Source of the DNA: Bactrocera neohumeralis
Lineage: Eukaryota; Arthropoda; Insecta; Diptera; Tephritidae
DNA length: 64,000 nucleotides
NCBI RefSeq assembly: GCF_024586455.1
Contig: NC_065922.1
Coordinates: forward strand, 20,456,089 to 20,520,088
Reading direction: 5' to 3'
The translations under genes were made by a program, and so were the position numbers. The first letter of the stretch is position 1, and every line of letters starts with the position of its first letter. The notes beneath the pieces were generated by a model. The model worked only from the letters and a program-made list of their open reading frames with translations, searched no databases and was not told where the DNA came from. Shown in pieces: positions 48,001 to 57,622 of the stretch.

Positions 48001-49356
48001 GAAAAACTCAGGTCAAATTTCAACTGATCAGCCAAATATTCCTCCTGCATCTTGTAAAGAAAATATGTCAAGCGATTAAGGCTACGGATAGGAGTGGAGA
48101 TCACTGATGTAAATATGTACTTAGTTCAATATATGTATATACGCACATATTGATTGGTATTCTTTATTGATATTTCTTATCAATTATCAATTTTTACATA
48201 AAAACCGATAAAATACCTCTAACTAGGGTCTACATAGATTAAAGAAAAACAACCAGTAGTAAGTGAACTTTAGTAAGAAAATTCAATGTACCGCCCTCTG
48301 CAGCTGCTCATCCATCCGGTTCTTACTGTGAAAATAGTGGACACGCTTTGTTCTGTGAGCAATTAGCAACAGCAGCAGGCAACGTGACAACTAACTAACG
48401 AATCTGGCGATGGTATTTGAGACGACTGCCTCGATGAAAGCAGCAGTCGTTGTAGCTACAGCTGCGGTCGTAGCTACCAGCCGACTACACCTCGCGGTCA
48501 CATCCACACACAGTGAACCATTATTCAGCCATTCAACCACTCAGCTATACAATCAACAACTGCCAACTAAGTAACCAACCAACCAACCACGAGTCTTAGT
48601 GAGTCAACGCGAGTGCGATAACGATGTGAGCGCTGTGAATCCGGATCCGAAATGGAATCGATTCCACACAACAGCACAACATTATTATACGCCATAATAC
48701 ACCAGCTAGCCAGCCATGTCATGTCACAATCGTGGAGGCACTGAGCGGCAGCGGAAGAGAGCGCGCGCACATATAACGCGCCAGACGGCACCATCATTGA
48801 TTGCTTGCTCAGATTGCTCAGAGCTCACGGGCTGGCAACGCTACACCAGCGCAACTAACCAACAAACGCCATTAACACCAATATGGTGACTTGGCAATTC
48901 CGCATGGCGTGGCATGACACATGTGGGAGCACGGACGCAAAACTTGCACAATCAATCGCATTGGCTGTCGTTCACTGTGCTCATCCTAACCTCAATCACA
49001 TTCTTTATTAACAAATTTAGGTAATTTTCCTATTTTTCCTTAGCTATTACAACATAAATTTTTAACTAGATTCCATACATATAGAATACTCAAACATATG
49101 CATGTTTCTAGATAGGAACCACTCATCGCCATCCATGATTGATTGGGTCATACCCAGTTTTTCTCATTATATTTACATATATGTGTAGGTAGTTATACTA
49201 TGTACTCACCTTGATGCTGACGCAGTTCTGTATCTTAGTGGCCAACGGTTCCTTGTCCGCCGCATAGCTGTTTAATATGGATATGCATTCACTGCCCGGA
49301 GCCAAGCAGAGGCGACAGCAATTTTGTCGCGCACGCACTGGGCTGCCGTCCGACAT
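31616..49356 (-). CDS. hang: ZAD/C2H2 zinc-finger protein, probable hangover orthologue (8 exons, 1,900 aa)
   Basis: Coding exons: 49356-49210, 40143-39178, 37900-37757, 37671-36573, 36492-36091, 35420-34435, 34364-33798 and 33007-31616. Every junction has GT/AG borders and compatible phase, giving 5,703 nt or 1,900 residues. The N-terminus is a ZAD (C14xxC17 and C61xxC64), the zinc-binding dimerisation domain of insect finger proteins. Then come a Gln-rich region, about 20 C2H2 fingers (residues about 430-1890) and a very acidic block near residues 1600-1800. Length, ZAD and finger layout match my memory of Drosophila Hangover, a nuclear protein needed for ethanol and stress responses. A protein search should confirm the name. 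Less certain points are the exon 2 donor and the possibility of extra non-coding 5' exons. Confidence 0.87.
33440..33660 (+). repeat. CT-rich simple repeat in hang intron 7
   Basis: About 220 bp of CTCTCC/TCTCTT/CTCCCT with few purines on the plus strand. The hang transcript would carry the purine-rich complement, so it is not the polypyrimidine tract of the splice acceptor at 33008. Confidence 0.75.
33798..34364 (-). CDS. hang: hang exon 7: end of one finger plus three more
   Basis: VHRYKKH after a TTTGCAG acceptor completes the finger begun in exon 6. Further modules start CVLCKKVF (HC-type ending), CTICGQRF and CDLCNKTF. The exon ends SKQ before GTGAGC. Part of this exon (34065-34160) has the decayed duplicate at 25.2 kb. 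Confidence 0.87.
34435..35420 (-). CDS. hang: hang exon 6: C2H2 finger cluster
   Basis: Starts after AACTGCAG and completes the exon 5 codon. Fingers begin CPICNAVF, CRLCQRRF, CKLCDAEF, CDICSIVY, CKYCPSNF and CKDCGNVY. The last is split by the intron, and its two histidines lie in exon 7. A Gly/Asp-rich spacer separates the fourth and fifth fingers. Donor GTAGGT, phase 0. Confidence 0.88.
35835..36078 (+). repeat. (CAA)n-tailed short repeat, two adjacent copies in hang intron 5
   Basis: One copy ends GCCGCTACAACAACAACAAC at about 35940-35960. The second carries GACCAAGAACTATCAACTCG and ends CCACTACAACAATAATG. The sequence of this family (TCTACGTAACC..., ...ACTATCAACTCGG, GCCGCTACAACAACAAC) recurs at 43.0, 50.0 and 53.0 kb. 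Confidence 0.7.
36091..36492 (-). CDS. hang: hang exon 5: two C2H2 fingers
   Basis: Starts after TTTATTTAG and completes the split codon from exon 4. Fingers begin CPICDQQY and CVKCGIGY. The exon ends in phase 1 before GTAGGT. The frame stays open to 36035, but the donor and the next exon's phase set the border. Confidence 0.86.
36573..37671 (-). CDS. hang: hang exon 4: five finger-like modules
   Basis: After a CACCTGCAG acceptor the exon encodes modules starting CRACNLKF, CRCCNKTY, CKLCPQKY, CCYCGLEL and CVTCDAKF. The second and fourth lack canonical spacing, and a CFNCLKL knuckle lies between them. The exon ends in phase 1 before GTGAGT. An Ala-rich stretch after the first finger has low complexity. 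Confidence 0.86.
37757..37900 (-). CDS. hang: hang exon 3: short acidic linker
   Basis: 48 codons between a CTCCACAG acceptor and a GTATGT donor. They encode PLPAVEIKDEPMDPDDEYNT and more Asp/Glu-rich sequence. The IKDEPMD string resembles a sumoylation-type acidic motif (I/V-K-x-E), which is inference. Confidence 0.85.
38330..38975 (+). repeat. Repeat family with tandem 154-bp units (plus orientation)
   Basis: Units starting at AAGATTTT/AAGGACTTG begin at 38389, 38539, 38693 and 38847, giving spacings of 150, 154 and 154 bp. Each holds TTTGTATGGCAGCTATATGG, CCCGATCTGGACAATT and AAGATATCTTTTCAAATAAG. The last unit ends differently (GCGATTCCGGTAAACGAGCA). It lies in hang intron 2 and has no coding frame. 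Confidence 0.85.
39178..40143 (-). CDS. hang: hang exon 2: second half of ZAD and poly-Gln region
   Basis: Follows a CTTTCAG acceptor. INPEDHLSLRICHACISYLN supplies the second ZAD zinc pair. Ser/Thr-rich runs (TTTTTSTTTT) and a Gln-rich block (residues about 270-330) follow. The 3' border is inferred: AAC/GTAAAC at 39177 is in the needed phase 0, while GTATCG two codons later would serve equally. The open frame continues to 39028 through AT-rich DNA, which looks intronic. Confidence 0.8.
40620..41410 (+). repeat. Degenerate (CAA)n-type repeat cluster in hang intron 1
   Basis: Blocks starting near 40634 (GTTGGATCTGCC), 40766 (GTCGGGTCCACCGAAAC) and 40906 (ATCGGTTCTACCGAAC), and again near 41268 (GTCGGGTCTGCGTAAC), each run into strings like ATACAACATCAACAACA. 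They look like tandem or repeatedly inserted copies of the family seen at 43.0 kb. Confidence 0.55.
42880..43640 (-). repeat. Repeat family with 154-bp units, interrupted by a (CAA)n copy
   Basis: Units repeat with TGCCATACAAACTGACCGAT at 43251, TGTCATGC at 43405 and TGCCATAC at 43558 (spacings 154 and 153). An outer part at 42890-42965 (TTATACCCTGAACAG) is separated from the rest by a (CAA)n-family copy (42965-43075, TACAACAACAACAA), which has inserted into it. Confidence 0.8.
42965..43075 (+). repeat. (CAA)n-tailed short repeat
   Basis: Contains GACAGTCAGTCTACGTAACC, GGAACGGACCCG, AAGGACTGTC and a TTACAACAACAACAAA tail. It is the cleanest plus-strand copy and is nested in the 154-bp-unit element. 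Confidence 0.7.
45225..45515 (+). repeat. Copy of the 154-bp-unit repeat family
   Basis: Shows GTCCATTTGTATGACAGCTA and, about 150 bp on, GACCGTTCAGTTTACAGT. The terminal piece GGCGGTTCCGACAAAATGAG and CACAGCGATATCTCAAAA are also present in the 58.3 kb copy. Confidence 0.7.
45520..48900. other. Hang intron 1 DNA and small frames of unknown meaning
   Basis: Moderately GC-rich for this window, especially 46350-48900. No known transposon protein was seen. Frames at 47040-47423 and 47423-47653 (plus) are not recognised. The higher GC, runs of unique-looking sequence and closeness to hang exon 1 suggest regulatory or alternative first-exon DNA, which is inference. Confidence 0.35.
46521..46590 (+). 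CDS. Possible signal-peptide exon of a small nested gene
   Basis: ATG at 46521 opens MVVSVKAVLILLLYSNIGTT, a good secretion signal, and CAAG/GTAAAG at 46591 is a strong donor. An acceptor TTTTTTTCAG at 46842-46851 would keep the frame for 25 further codons (with two Cys) to a stop at 46927, giving about 48 residues. The gene would lie inside hang intron 1 on the opposite strand. No homologue is recalled, and the model is speculative. Confidence 0.22.
49210..49356 (-). CDS. hang: hang exon 1: start codon and first half of ZAD
   Basis: ATG at 49356 opens 49 codons beginning MSDGSPVRARQNCCRLCLAP. They carry the first ZAD zinc pair (C14, C17) and end at AAG before a strong GTGAGT donor. The stop-free frame does not extend further upstream in a meaningful way, so this ATG is the start. 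Confidence 0.88.
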
Positions 49357-49421
49357 TTTGTAACGACGACTCCGTCAGACGCCGCTCTTCCCTCCCAGAA
49401 ATTTCACACTGAAGCGTAGCC

Positions 49422-49457
49422 AACTGACGAGCAGATAACTCTCTATATATGTATATA
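49422..49457 (-). promoter_or_regulatory. Candidate hang core promoter (TATA + Inr)
   Basis: On the minus strand TATATA at 49457-49452 lies 32 nt before the A of an arthropod initiator TCAGTT (49427-49422, +1 at 49425). This would give a 69-nt leader to the ATG at 49356. TA runs are common here, so the TATA match may be chance. Confidence 0.35.
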
Positions 49458-49459
49458 TT

Positions 49460-51780
49460 GTAATTGTATGATTTTTAATTGGTTTTGGAATCTGTTATTG
49501 CTGAAGCAACGACGTTTTAAGTTCACTTTCAGTTTCAATTGTTTTTTTGCGTTTTTTCGCACTTCTTTTCACTTTTTATTAATGTTTATCGTTTATTTTT
49601 TTACAATTATTTTCTTCTCCACTTCTCTCCCGACTTCTTTGTTTTTATCATACTTTTTCCGGTCACATTTAATTTTGCAAGTCTGAACGCGACGGGATTT
49701 TCTACAAAACTGAATTCAGAGTTGGTTAATTTTTCTTTACCGGGAATTTTCGTGCACGAAAAGTGGAAATACAGAGACAAGAAAACAAAAAATGCGACAT
49801 CTAGCGTGTAAAATACACTCTCTAGTGTAAAAAGAAATAACTAATAACTAAATCGACTCTGTGAAAAAGACAATCAGCTGTTTTAGCCGCCGTTGAAAAC
49901 GATGCAGAGGCGTTGGAATATTATTAAATTTCAAAGTTTCATTCACAATCAACAGATGTTTATTACATATTTGTTAATGGTATCGGTGACAATTAATATA
50001 TAAATAACCCATCCCCAGCAGAGTCAGGTCTAAAAACCCGGATTGGAATCGGATTTTTTTCTGACTTAGGACTGTCAACTCGGCACCAAGTCTAGAAATA
50101 ACTTATTTAATATTTACTGCCGCTATAACAACAACAACTTTATTATATATAATAATATTTGTTCATTTAGGCTTACGTAGATATTTGAAATTCTTAGAGT
50201 TTTTCTAATTTTGGTTAGTGATTAAATTAAGCAAGACTATTTCTCTCAGTAAACAGAACTTAACTGACAAATGGCTGCTAACCAGATATTGAAAAAATGG
50301 TCCTTAATGTTATAAATTGATAGTTCAACAATATCCTTTTAAATAGCACCAGAATAAAAATAAATTATTATTAATAATTAAATTTTTAAAACTGGAAAGT
50401 GTGTTACGTATGTATATGGCACATTATTTTGCTTTGACAAATATTTTACTATTTCATTTGGTTTCTAAAAAGTCACAATGGTTTGTTTGTTGTACATTTT
50501 GACATTCAAATGTCAAGAACGTAAACATTGTATCCCGCCAAAGTTCCGCTTCCTTCAGCTGACTATTAGATTTACTAAATTTATATCAATGGATATTTAT
50601 CTGAAAATAGCTCCAGACAAGTAAAAAATTCAAAGACATGGCATTTAGACATTTGAGTGCAACATAAATTGGCAAATTACAGTGTTTTCTTCTTAAGTAA
50701 GACATTTTTATTTCAAACCATAACCAAACGAATCTACCCTTGGCTCCTTGGCTCCTTCAAGTGGAGGCAGCTCAGCTTCTTTAAATATACATATAAAGCA
50801 GAATATATTGTGTCTTATTGAAGTATCCCTATATTACCTATCTGGTAAATATCCACTAAAAATATGCTTTGTCAAGACGTTCAAAATATGCGGTTGCTTT
50901 AAGATGAGTTTGAAGTTGCAACGTGGCCTTTGCGCCCTACCGATTTCTCAAAATGTTTATATAATGTGCATCAACTTATAATTTTTAGAATTGAAGATTC
51001 CAAGTATGGATATATTATGTATAGATATGTTTGTATATACATATGTATATGTAAACACATTTGCATTTGTACTAAGAACAGCATCTGATGGCAGTTTTTG
51101 CAATTTTTAAATTCAACTGAATCAAACTGAAAAGTGATAAAAGTGCATTTACATACACAACTTACCATAATTGTTCAGTTAATATGAAAAAAAAAATTAT
51201 TATAAAAATAAGGATGTTATCAACGTTTAGCGGATATTATATGCAAACAGTGCAAAAAATACTATTTTTGCATTGTAATTTTTTGCAAAATTTAGCGACT
51301 AGTATGCAAGTATGTACATACATATGTATGTACATACTTATGTTGATATATAATATTTATATAATTGCAATAGTATTGCTTTGAGTAGCAACTTATCACG
51401 CCTCCTTTTTTATTTAAAAATCCGGCCGGCAAGTTTACGTGCATGTGGAAGGTCCGATAACGCAAATGTATGTACATATGTATGTAATATATTTACATAC
51501 AATTAAAGGATTGGCTTAGCGGTATAATAAATTATATATGCCAACTACATTGTTAATAAATCAAGAACTCATAAAAACTAAAAATTATTTTTGAACTTTG
51601 CTAATTAAAAAAGTCATGTAGGCAATTAATTAAAATGTCATTAAAACAATTAAAAAATATGTATTAACAATAATGCTACTAATAATGATAAGCATAATCT
51701 TTTTTTTTCAAGTCTTTAGAAAAAGAAAAAAGTAAGCAATACGTATTTCTAAGCGCGATTTAAAAACATACGTTATATAC
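49460..51780. repeat. Spacer 5' of hang, with a (CAA)n copy at about 50025-50140
   Basis: No gene recognised. A (CAA)n-family copy contains GACTGTCAACTCGGCACC and a CCGCTATAACAACAACAACT tail. TACATA-type runs occur at 51010-51060 and 51300-51350. Confidence 0.45.
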
Positions 51781-51784
51781 CCAG

Positions 51785-52350
51785 TAGACATTAGAACATT
51801 TTCAGATATTTTTTTGAAAATTAATTTAATTTTTTCATTTCTGTCTCAGTTTTTGAAATATCAATCGAAAATGTCGCATGCGTCCTTTTCTCACAAAGAA
51901 GCTGCTCATTTGTCAGAACTGCCGAATCGGACCACTGTAGCATATAGCTGCCATACAAACTGAACTGAGCGGAATAAAGCGCTTGTATGGAAAACTTTTT
52001 CATTTGACGAGATATCTTCACGAAATTTCGAATGAATTGTAGCCTCAGGCAGTGACGCATTCTCCGAAGAAATTGTTCGGATCGGACGACTATAGCATAT
52101 AGCTGCCATACAAACTGAATGATCAGATTTTAGTACTGGTATGGAAAACTTTTTTATTTGACCAGATATTTTCATGAAAACTTATACAGTTTACTATCCA
52201 GCAAGGCCCTATAATCTCCGAACAAATTTTTCAGATTGGACAATTATAAAACATAGCTCCCATACAAACTAACCGAATAAAATCAAATCCTTTTTGGTTA
52301 CAAAAAATGCACCTGTGAAGGGTATTATAGCTTAAGACTTTAACGTTTTT
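51785..52350 (-). repeat. Repeat family with 154-bp units, full right end
   Basis: The TGCCATACAAACTGA signature starts at 51949, 52104 and (as TCCC) 52258, spacings 155 and 154 bp. The left end holds TCTCAGTTTTTGAAATATC, and the right end reads TGCACCTGTGAAGGGTATTA. Confidence 0.85.
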
Positions 52351-52984
52351 TGTTATTTTATATTATTATTGTTTTTATTTATGTACATTTAGCTCCAAAA
52401 ATCCTTTATGCGGTACTAGCTCACTGCCAGCACCAAGCAACAACACTTGATTTGAAATTATTGATTTATATTAAAATCCGACTTTCTAAATATTTTAAAA
52501 CAGAAATAATGCAATTCCATTGCGTTTGGTATATTTTAATGTGAGCATCTGCAGGGTTATGATTAATAAATTATTTTAATTTATTTATGCATATTTTTAA
52601 TCAAAAAGCATAACCAAAGGTCAAGCCGGAGACATTGCACGCAAACAACAAACGGAAGATACCCGTATCTTCAAGAAAAAGAAAATAACTGGGAGTTCTT
52701 GATTTGTGGCTATTTTTCGAAGGCTACAAACGGAGTTGCCAAGGCAGCTTTTTCAAATATTTTGAGTAATTATATTCAAAAATCTTCTGAATCCTCGCGT
52801 TTGCCACAAATTTCATCTAACTTTCGCAATTTAAGCAGTTATAGTGTTTTTTAATGAGCATCTTACTTGAGATATAACTGTATTTTGAACTTTATATAAC
52901 CAGTTTAGGATTTTCTCAGTCTTACCAATCGATCCGATTATGAACCCTGAATTATATTTACAGAGTGCATGAACGATCTCTTAC

Positions 52985-53120
52985 ATAACGATGCTGTTGT
53001 TGTTGTTGTAGCGGCAGAACTCTACCGAGTTGATAGTCCTTGGCCCGATAAAAATGCGGGTCCGTTCTGGTTACGTAGACCCGACTGTCGTGGGAACGGC
53101 TTACAAAACAATATTCCCCT
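52985..53120 (-). repeat. (CAA)n-tailed short repeat, minus orientation
   Basis: Plus strand shows GCTGTTGTTGTTGTTGTAGC, then CCGAGTTGATAGTCCTTGGC and GGTTACGTAGACCCGACTGT. This is the reverse complement of the 43.0 kb copy. Confidence 0.75.
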
Positions 53121-54230
53121 TGTTTAAACCAACGATGCTTAGCTGAACCAATTATTTGTGTGGGATTCAAACTTGACTACTGCTCTGCAGTTAGATCTTC
53201 CAAACGTGACGAAACGGATCTTGCTAAAAACTGACCTCTCTGTATTTCTTATAACTCGCTCTCAACAGACAGTACCGTGTCTTCAAGCGCTTGTCGTTCA
53301 AACATTTCGTCGAGGATGTCTCATTCTCTCGGCATTTATCAACTATTTCCTAGCTTGGCTTGTCTAAAATAATGCATTTAAGATTCTTTGGCGTAGATAA
53401 ACATTAGTTTACTTTTTTATGGGAAAAAATCGACTGTGATGAGCGACTTGCGTAAATTTGTATGATATTAAAATGCGGCTCTTTCACTTGGTTTTATGTG
53501 TGGATCGTTTCAGTTACGTAGCTTTGATATTCATGGCAGCCGAATGTCACTCTATTCTATCATGATTTTATATCGAAAACCGTGTTAATGAATTTCGCTA
53601 TTTTAATATTGCTGATAAGTACACCCGCGCTAGCAAGAATCAGCGATTTTGGCATCTCTAGACAACCAGAGACACTTGTTGTACGTATACAAGAAAACAG
53701 TACGCTTTATCATTCATAGCCGGCATGCGAAAATATACCCAGTTATGTATGTGCGTATGTACATTTGTATGTATGTGTCTTAATCAAATATAAATATATG
53801 TACATATATACAGATATATTTATGAAAAATATATTTATAATTTCCTTCATTTATAATACACATGCTTGGTGCCCGCTTATCAAAAGAAAGCGACTTGAGA
53901 AAATATTCTTGAGAAGCGGCATAAGGGACTCATAGCGGGCGCTACAATAATATTTTAATAATGGTTTATAAAGTTTTTTTTATCGAAATACATATAATAT
54001 TTATATATTAGGGTCCATAAATTTATATAAAAAATATGTTTTTATGGAATTGACAGCGCAAAAAACTAAAAAAAGGAAATAATCTTTTAGGAAAGCGAAA
54101 AAAAAATTTAAAAAAAAATCTATTGGAGGCTATTAAATATTATATGAGAATCCTTAATATTCTAGTTTTTCATTATTCACTTAACTTTTCGGTGCATTAA
54201 AATAACTTTTTCTTTAAATTTGATTTAAAA
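53121..54230. other. Intergenic DNA, nothing recognised
   Basis: No convincing coding frame; TACATA runs at 53750-53815. The 69-codon plus frame at 53158 has no recognisable domain. Confidence 0.35.
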
Positions 54231-54780
54231 GATGGAAAATAATAAAGAAAATGGTTATTTTTGTTGTATACACTATTTAATTGCCATGAATTATAGCAAA
54301 ATGAGGAAAAAATTATTTTTATTCTTAAAATAAAAAATAATTATTAATAAAAAATAACAAAGTATAGGAAAAAAATATTTTTTAATAAAAATAATAATAA
54401 AAAAATAGATTTGAGATAAAAATTAAGAAAAAAAATTATAAAAAAAATAATTTTTTAAATTATTTTTATTTTTTTTAGAAAACCAATGAAATAATTTAAA
54501 CATTTCCACATTAACAAGGAAAAGTTGGAAAATAATAAAAAAAAAACTGGCTATTTTTGTTGTATTCACTATTTAATTTCCATGAATTACAGCAAAATGA
54601 GAAAAAAACCATTTTTATTCTTAAAATAAAAAATGATTATTAATATAAAATAATACATTTTAGGGAAAAAAATAGTTTTTAATAAAATAATAAAGCAATG
54701 ATATTTTTCAAGTAAAAATAAAGAAAAAAATTATTTAAAAAAAATCAAAATAATTTTTTAAATATTTTTTTTTAATATGA
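54231..54780. repeat. Two-copy tandem duplication, period about 293 bp
   Basis: GATGGAAAATAATAAAGAAA at 54231 recurs as GTTGGAAAATAATAAAAAAA at 54524. Both are followed by GGCTATTTTTGTTGTAT-like sequence, CACTATTTAATT.CCATGAA and GCAAAATGAG. The copies have diverged mostly in A-run lengths. Confidence 0.8.
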
Positions 54781-54997
54781 TTTGATACAAATTTTTTGTA
54801 ATGCAGTCTAATATAGAAAATAAATTTCAATTTCTCCAAGGTCACAGTTTCCCTTATATGTATTTTGGCATAACTCAAAAAAGATTTTCTTCTCTCTATC
54901 AACACATCTCGCAAACCATCTCGCTAAACTAAACACTAAACTTGCCATTAGCAGCGTGTGTAGCGTGTATAGCAATATTTTTTACCGGCAAATCGAC

Positions 54998-55099
54998 TAT
55001 AAAAAGATCTGCTCTGCTCATTGACATTCAGTCTTTACATTTCTGTGTGTCTCACATTGTACTCTGTTCTTCAACAAGTCCAACGTAATATTACCAAAG
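54998..55099 (+). promoter_or_regulatory. Regucalcin promoter P1 and non-coding first exon
   Basis: TATAAAAA at 54998-55005 is followed by an initiator TCAGTC (55028-55033) with its A at 55030, 32 nt after the TATA start. This is the standard insect spacing. The transcribed leader would run to AAAG/GTATGA, with the donor at 55100 (70 nt). No ATG lies in it. The next plus-strand exon that fits is regucalcin at 60082. The link is inferred. Confidence 0.6.
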
Positions 55100-55781
55100 G
55101 TATGAAAATACTCTGCAAATTGTGTTTGTTTATTTTGCGTGCAAAGTGTTATTGTTCTTAAATAAGTAATTAAAGTGTGGTCTCGTGCATTCAAATAGAA
55201 TTTATTGTAGACAAATCAATTTATGCTCAATTTTACTATCAAACCGTGTACGAAAATTATTTAGCAAAGCTTTAGCGCTGAAAGCTAGTAAAGCTCTCTC
55301 AGTACCACTAGTGTACTCGCAGCTGCAATTTAAGTTGAGCATAAAGCAGTAATCTACATATAGTAGATCAGATCAATTTAGCACTAGAATTTATTGAATG
55401 TAGCAATGAAGCATTATAGATACTACATACTATACTCGTACAAGCGTTTTAGAGATAGAGTAGGTGCCGCACTTGCTCTCAGCATTCTTCCAACTTAACA
55501 TGCACATACAGATGTACATATAACAACAACAACATATAAATGTATTCAAAAGCGTGATCGCCAAAATAATTTATTATGTTTGAATACTATAGATTTTGTA
55601 GTTCAAGCTGTGACTGTCGCAATATGCCTTTACCCTCGGCCAGTGTTCATCAAACTTTTCAAAAAAAAAATTAAAACTTCCGAATATTATAAAACAAATG
55701 TAAATCAATTAAATGAAAGCTGTTTTTGTACTTTTTTAATGTTAAATTCGAAAATTATTGTTTTTTTTTTATATCCATTAA

Positions 55782-56433
55782 GGGGTCACATGGGTTTCCA
55801 CGGGTAAAAAACAGCCTTTTCAAAAATGTTTTTCTTGTATAAAAAATTAAATATTTTATTGTTACAAACATGCACTATTAACAAAGAAATTTTGAAATTT
55901 TTGGAAAAAAATATTTTAAACTCGGCCATTTCCGGTGACCCTTCGGAAAAAGGATGCGCCCGCGTTGGCAGGATAACTCCTTACAGGATCATCTAAAGTG
56001 AAAAAATATGTGTTTTAGTTAACTTAGAACTTAGACGAAGGAAAAAAATAAAAATGGATTTTTGGCAAACAGTTTTACAAAAATCTGAAAATTTCAGTGA
56101 ATATTTCGCGAATTTCATTTCAAATAGTTGTAATCGAAAAAAAAGTCCTTCGTCTAAGACTTTAAGAATTTTATCTCAAATACCTGAGTAGAATTTCATG
56201 CAGATAGGTTGAGTAGTTCTCGACAAATCTTGCCAACCGACTTCAAAAAGTTCCGAGAAAACACGGCGCACTTAGCCTAGCTAGCCTCGAGCGCACAAGT
56301 TCTCAAGGCTGTATCTCCGAAACTATTACTATCAACTTGAAAATTTAGGACAATATTCTAGAGGTGTTGTAGAATTTAATAAGATAATAAAAAAAATCGA
56401 TTTTTTTTAAACCCGTAAACTCCTTGTGATTCC
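55782..56433. mobile_element. TTAA-flanked element with terminal inverted repeats (MITE candidate)
   Basis: TTAA at 55778-55781 and 56434-56437 flank a 652-bp stretch. Its ends are imperfect inverted repeats of about 28 bp: GGGGTCACATGGGTTTCCAC at the left, and GGAATCACAAGGAGTTTACG reading in from the right. TTAA duplication is typical of piggyBac-type transposons. No transposase frame is inside. It lies in the long regucalcin first intron. Confidence 0.6.
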
Positions 56434-56451
56434 TTAAGATTGTCACTAAGT

Positions 56452-56525
56452 TTGGAACGCCAAGAAGGAAACGTAGGAGAGACTATAAAGTATGTACATA
56501 CATTAAAGTGGTTCGATTTACAGGG
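56452..56525 (-). repeat. Terminal fragment of the 154-bp-unit repeat family
   Basis: CGCCAAGAAGGAAACGTAGG and GACTATAAAGTATGTACATA match the outer ends at 27.1 and 42.95 kb. No internal units. Confidence 0.5.
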
Positions 56526-56699
56526 AGCCAAAAAAAACCGGAAAATCGCGTACGCGAGAAATATTTAATGGATCATTCTGAACAACTTTACCCAAGAGAC
56601 TATGTTTCTTGAACCGGTTTAAAGCCAGGGATTTTCAGGTGAAATTTTTTAAGGATCATATAAATTTTTTCGTCAGTTTTTGAGATATCCGAATGGAAT

Positions 56700-56930
56700 T
56701 TAATACGTAGGTGGCTTTTAATATTTTATTGATAATTTTTCTTCATCCAAAATTGCTTGCAGTTCTGCGTCTTCAAACTTTTTTGGTGGTCTTCCACGTT
56801 CTTCATTTCTCAACATCAAAATCATTATTCTGAACCGTTCAAACCACCTTTTGCATGTCGCTTCTGATAGAGCATACCATATACCACATACCTCGACAAG
56901 CATTAGATGCAACTTACGTTTTTACCAATT
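56700..56930 (-). mobile_element. mariner transposase N-terminal remnant (copy 4)
   Basis: The minus frame reads ALSEATCKRWFERFRIMILM, then EERGRPPKKFEDAELQAILD. This is the helix-turn-helix DNA-binding part of a mariner transposase (CKRWFERF, GRP.K..D..L). Only this part survives here. It may belong to the same lineage as copy 5. Confidence 0.8.
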
Positions 56931-57470
56931 ATTTTAAAATACCCCTAAGGACGATACAATTTTCCTAATTTCAAAAATTATTTCATAGTTTATACTTTTA
57001 ATTTCCAAAGACCGTGTATTGACCTTTTTTTGATTCTTAAGGCTTCCTAGCAGGAAAAAGGGAGTAAGCCAAGTAGCGGTATTATAAGTAATGAATGCCA
57101 ATAGAACTATGAAAACCTCTTTTTCTTATTAAAAACTGCGACCCTAAGGCTTCATAGTGACAACACGAAAGTCAATATCAAAAATTTGTACGCAAAAATA
57201 TTAGATTGGGAACCGCTGTCAAATTATTTTTGTTGAATCGCTTGTTGCTTTCGAACCAGACAAAATCGGCATGCACCATACCTACATACTCACATTTGTA
57301 AACATTAAAATGCATAGCGATTAAATGCTCATTCATTGAACAACTCTTTGTTTGCACCTCTCGATCGTGTATCTCCGCGAACAGCTGATTTCGGCGTTTG
57401 CCAATCAATTAGCCATAGACAGCCACACATACTTGTGTACCAGTTACTTTCGTGCCGCTTTATGAAAGTT

Positions 57471-57507
57471 TATAAGTGTCGCAGCAACTAACGCCAAGGT
57501 TTCAGTT
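57471..57507 (+). promoter_or_regulatory. Candidate alternative regucalcin promoter P2
   Basis: TATAAG at 57471-57476 lies 33 nt before the A of an initiator TCAGTT (57502-57507, +1 at 57504). The signal-peptide ATG follows 119 nt downstream at 57623. Confidence 0.5.
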
Positions 57508-57622
57508 GAGTCTTGGTCTGTTCACTGTGTTAATCTTTGCTACCATTCGCTTTGTCTGATTGAGAACGTGAGATCTCATACTTAAAAACCCGTGCAATTA
57601 AAGAATTTGGTCTTTCTCAAAA

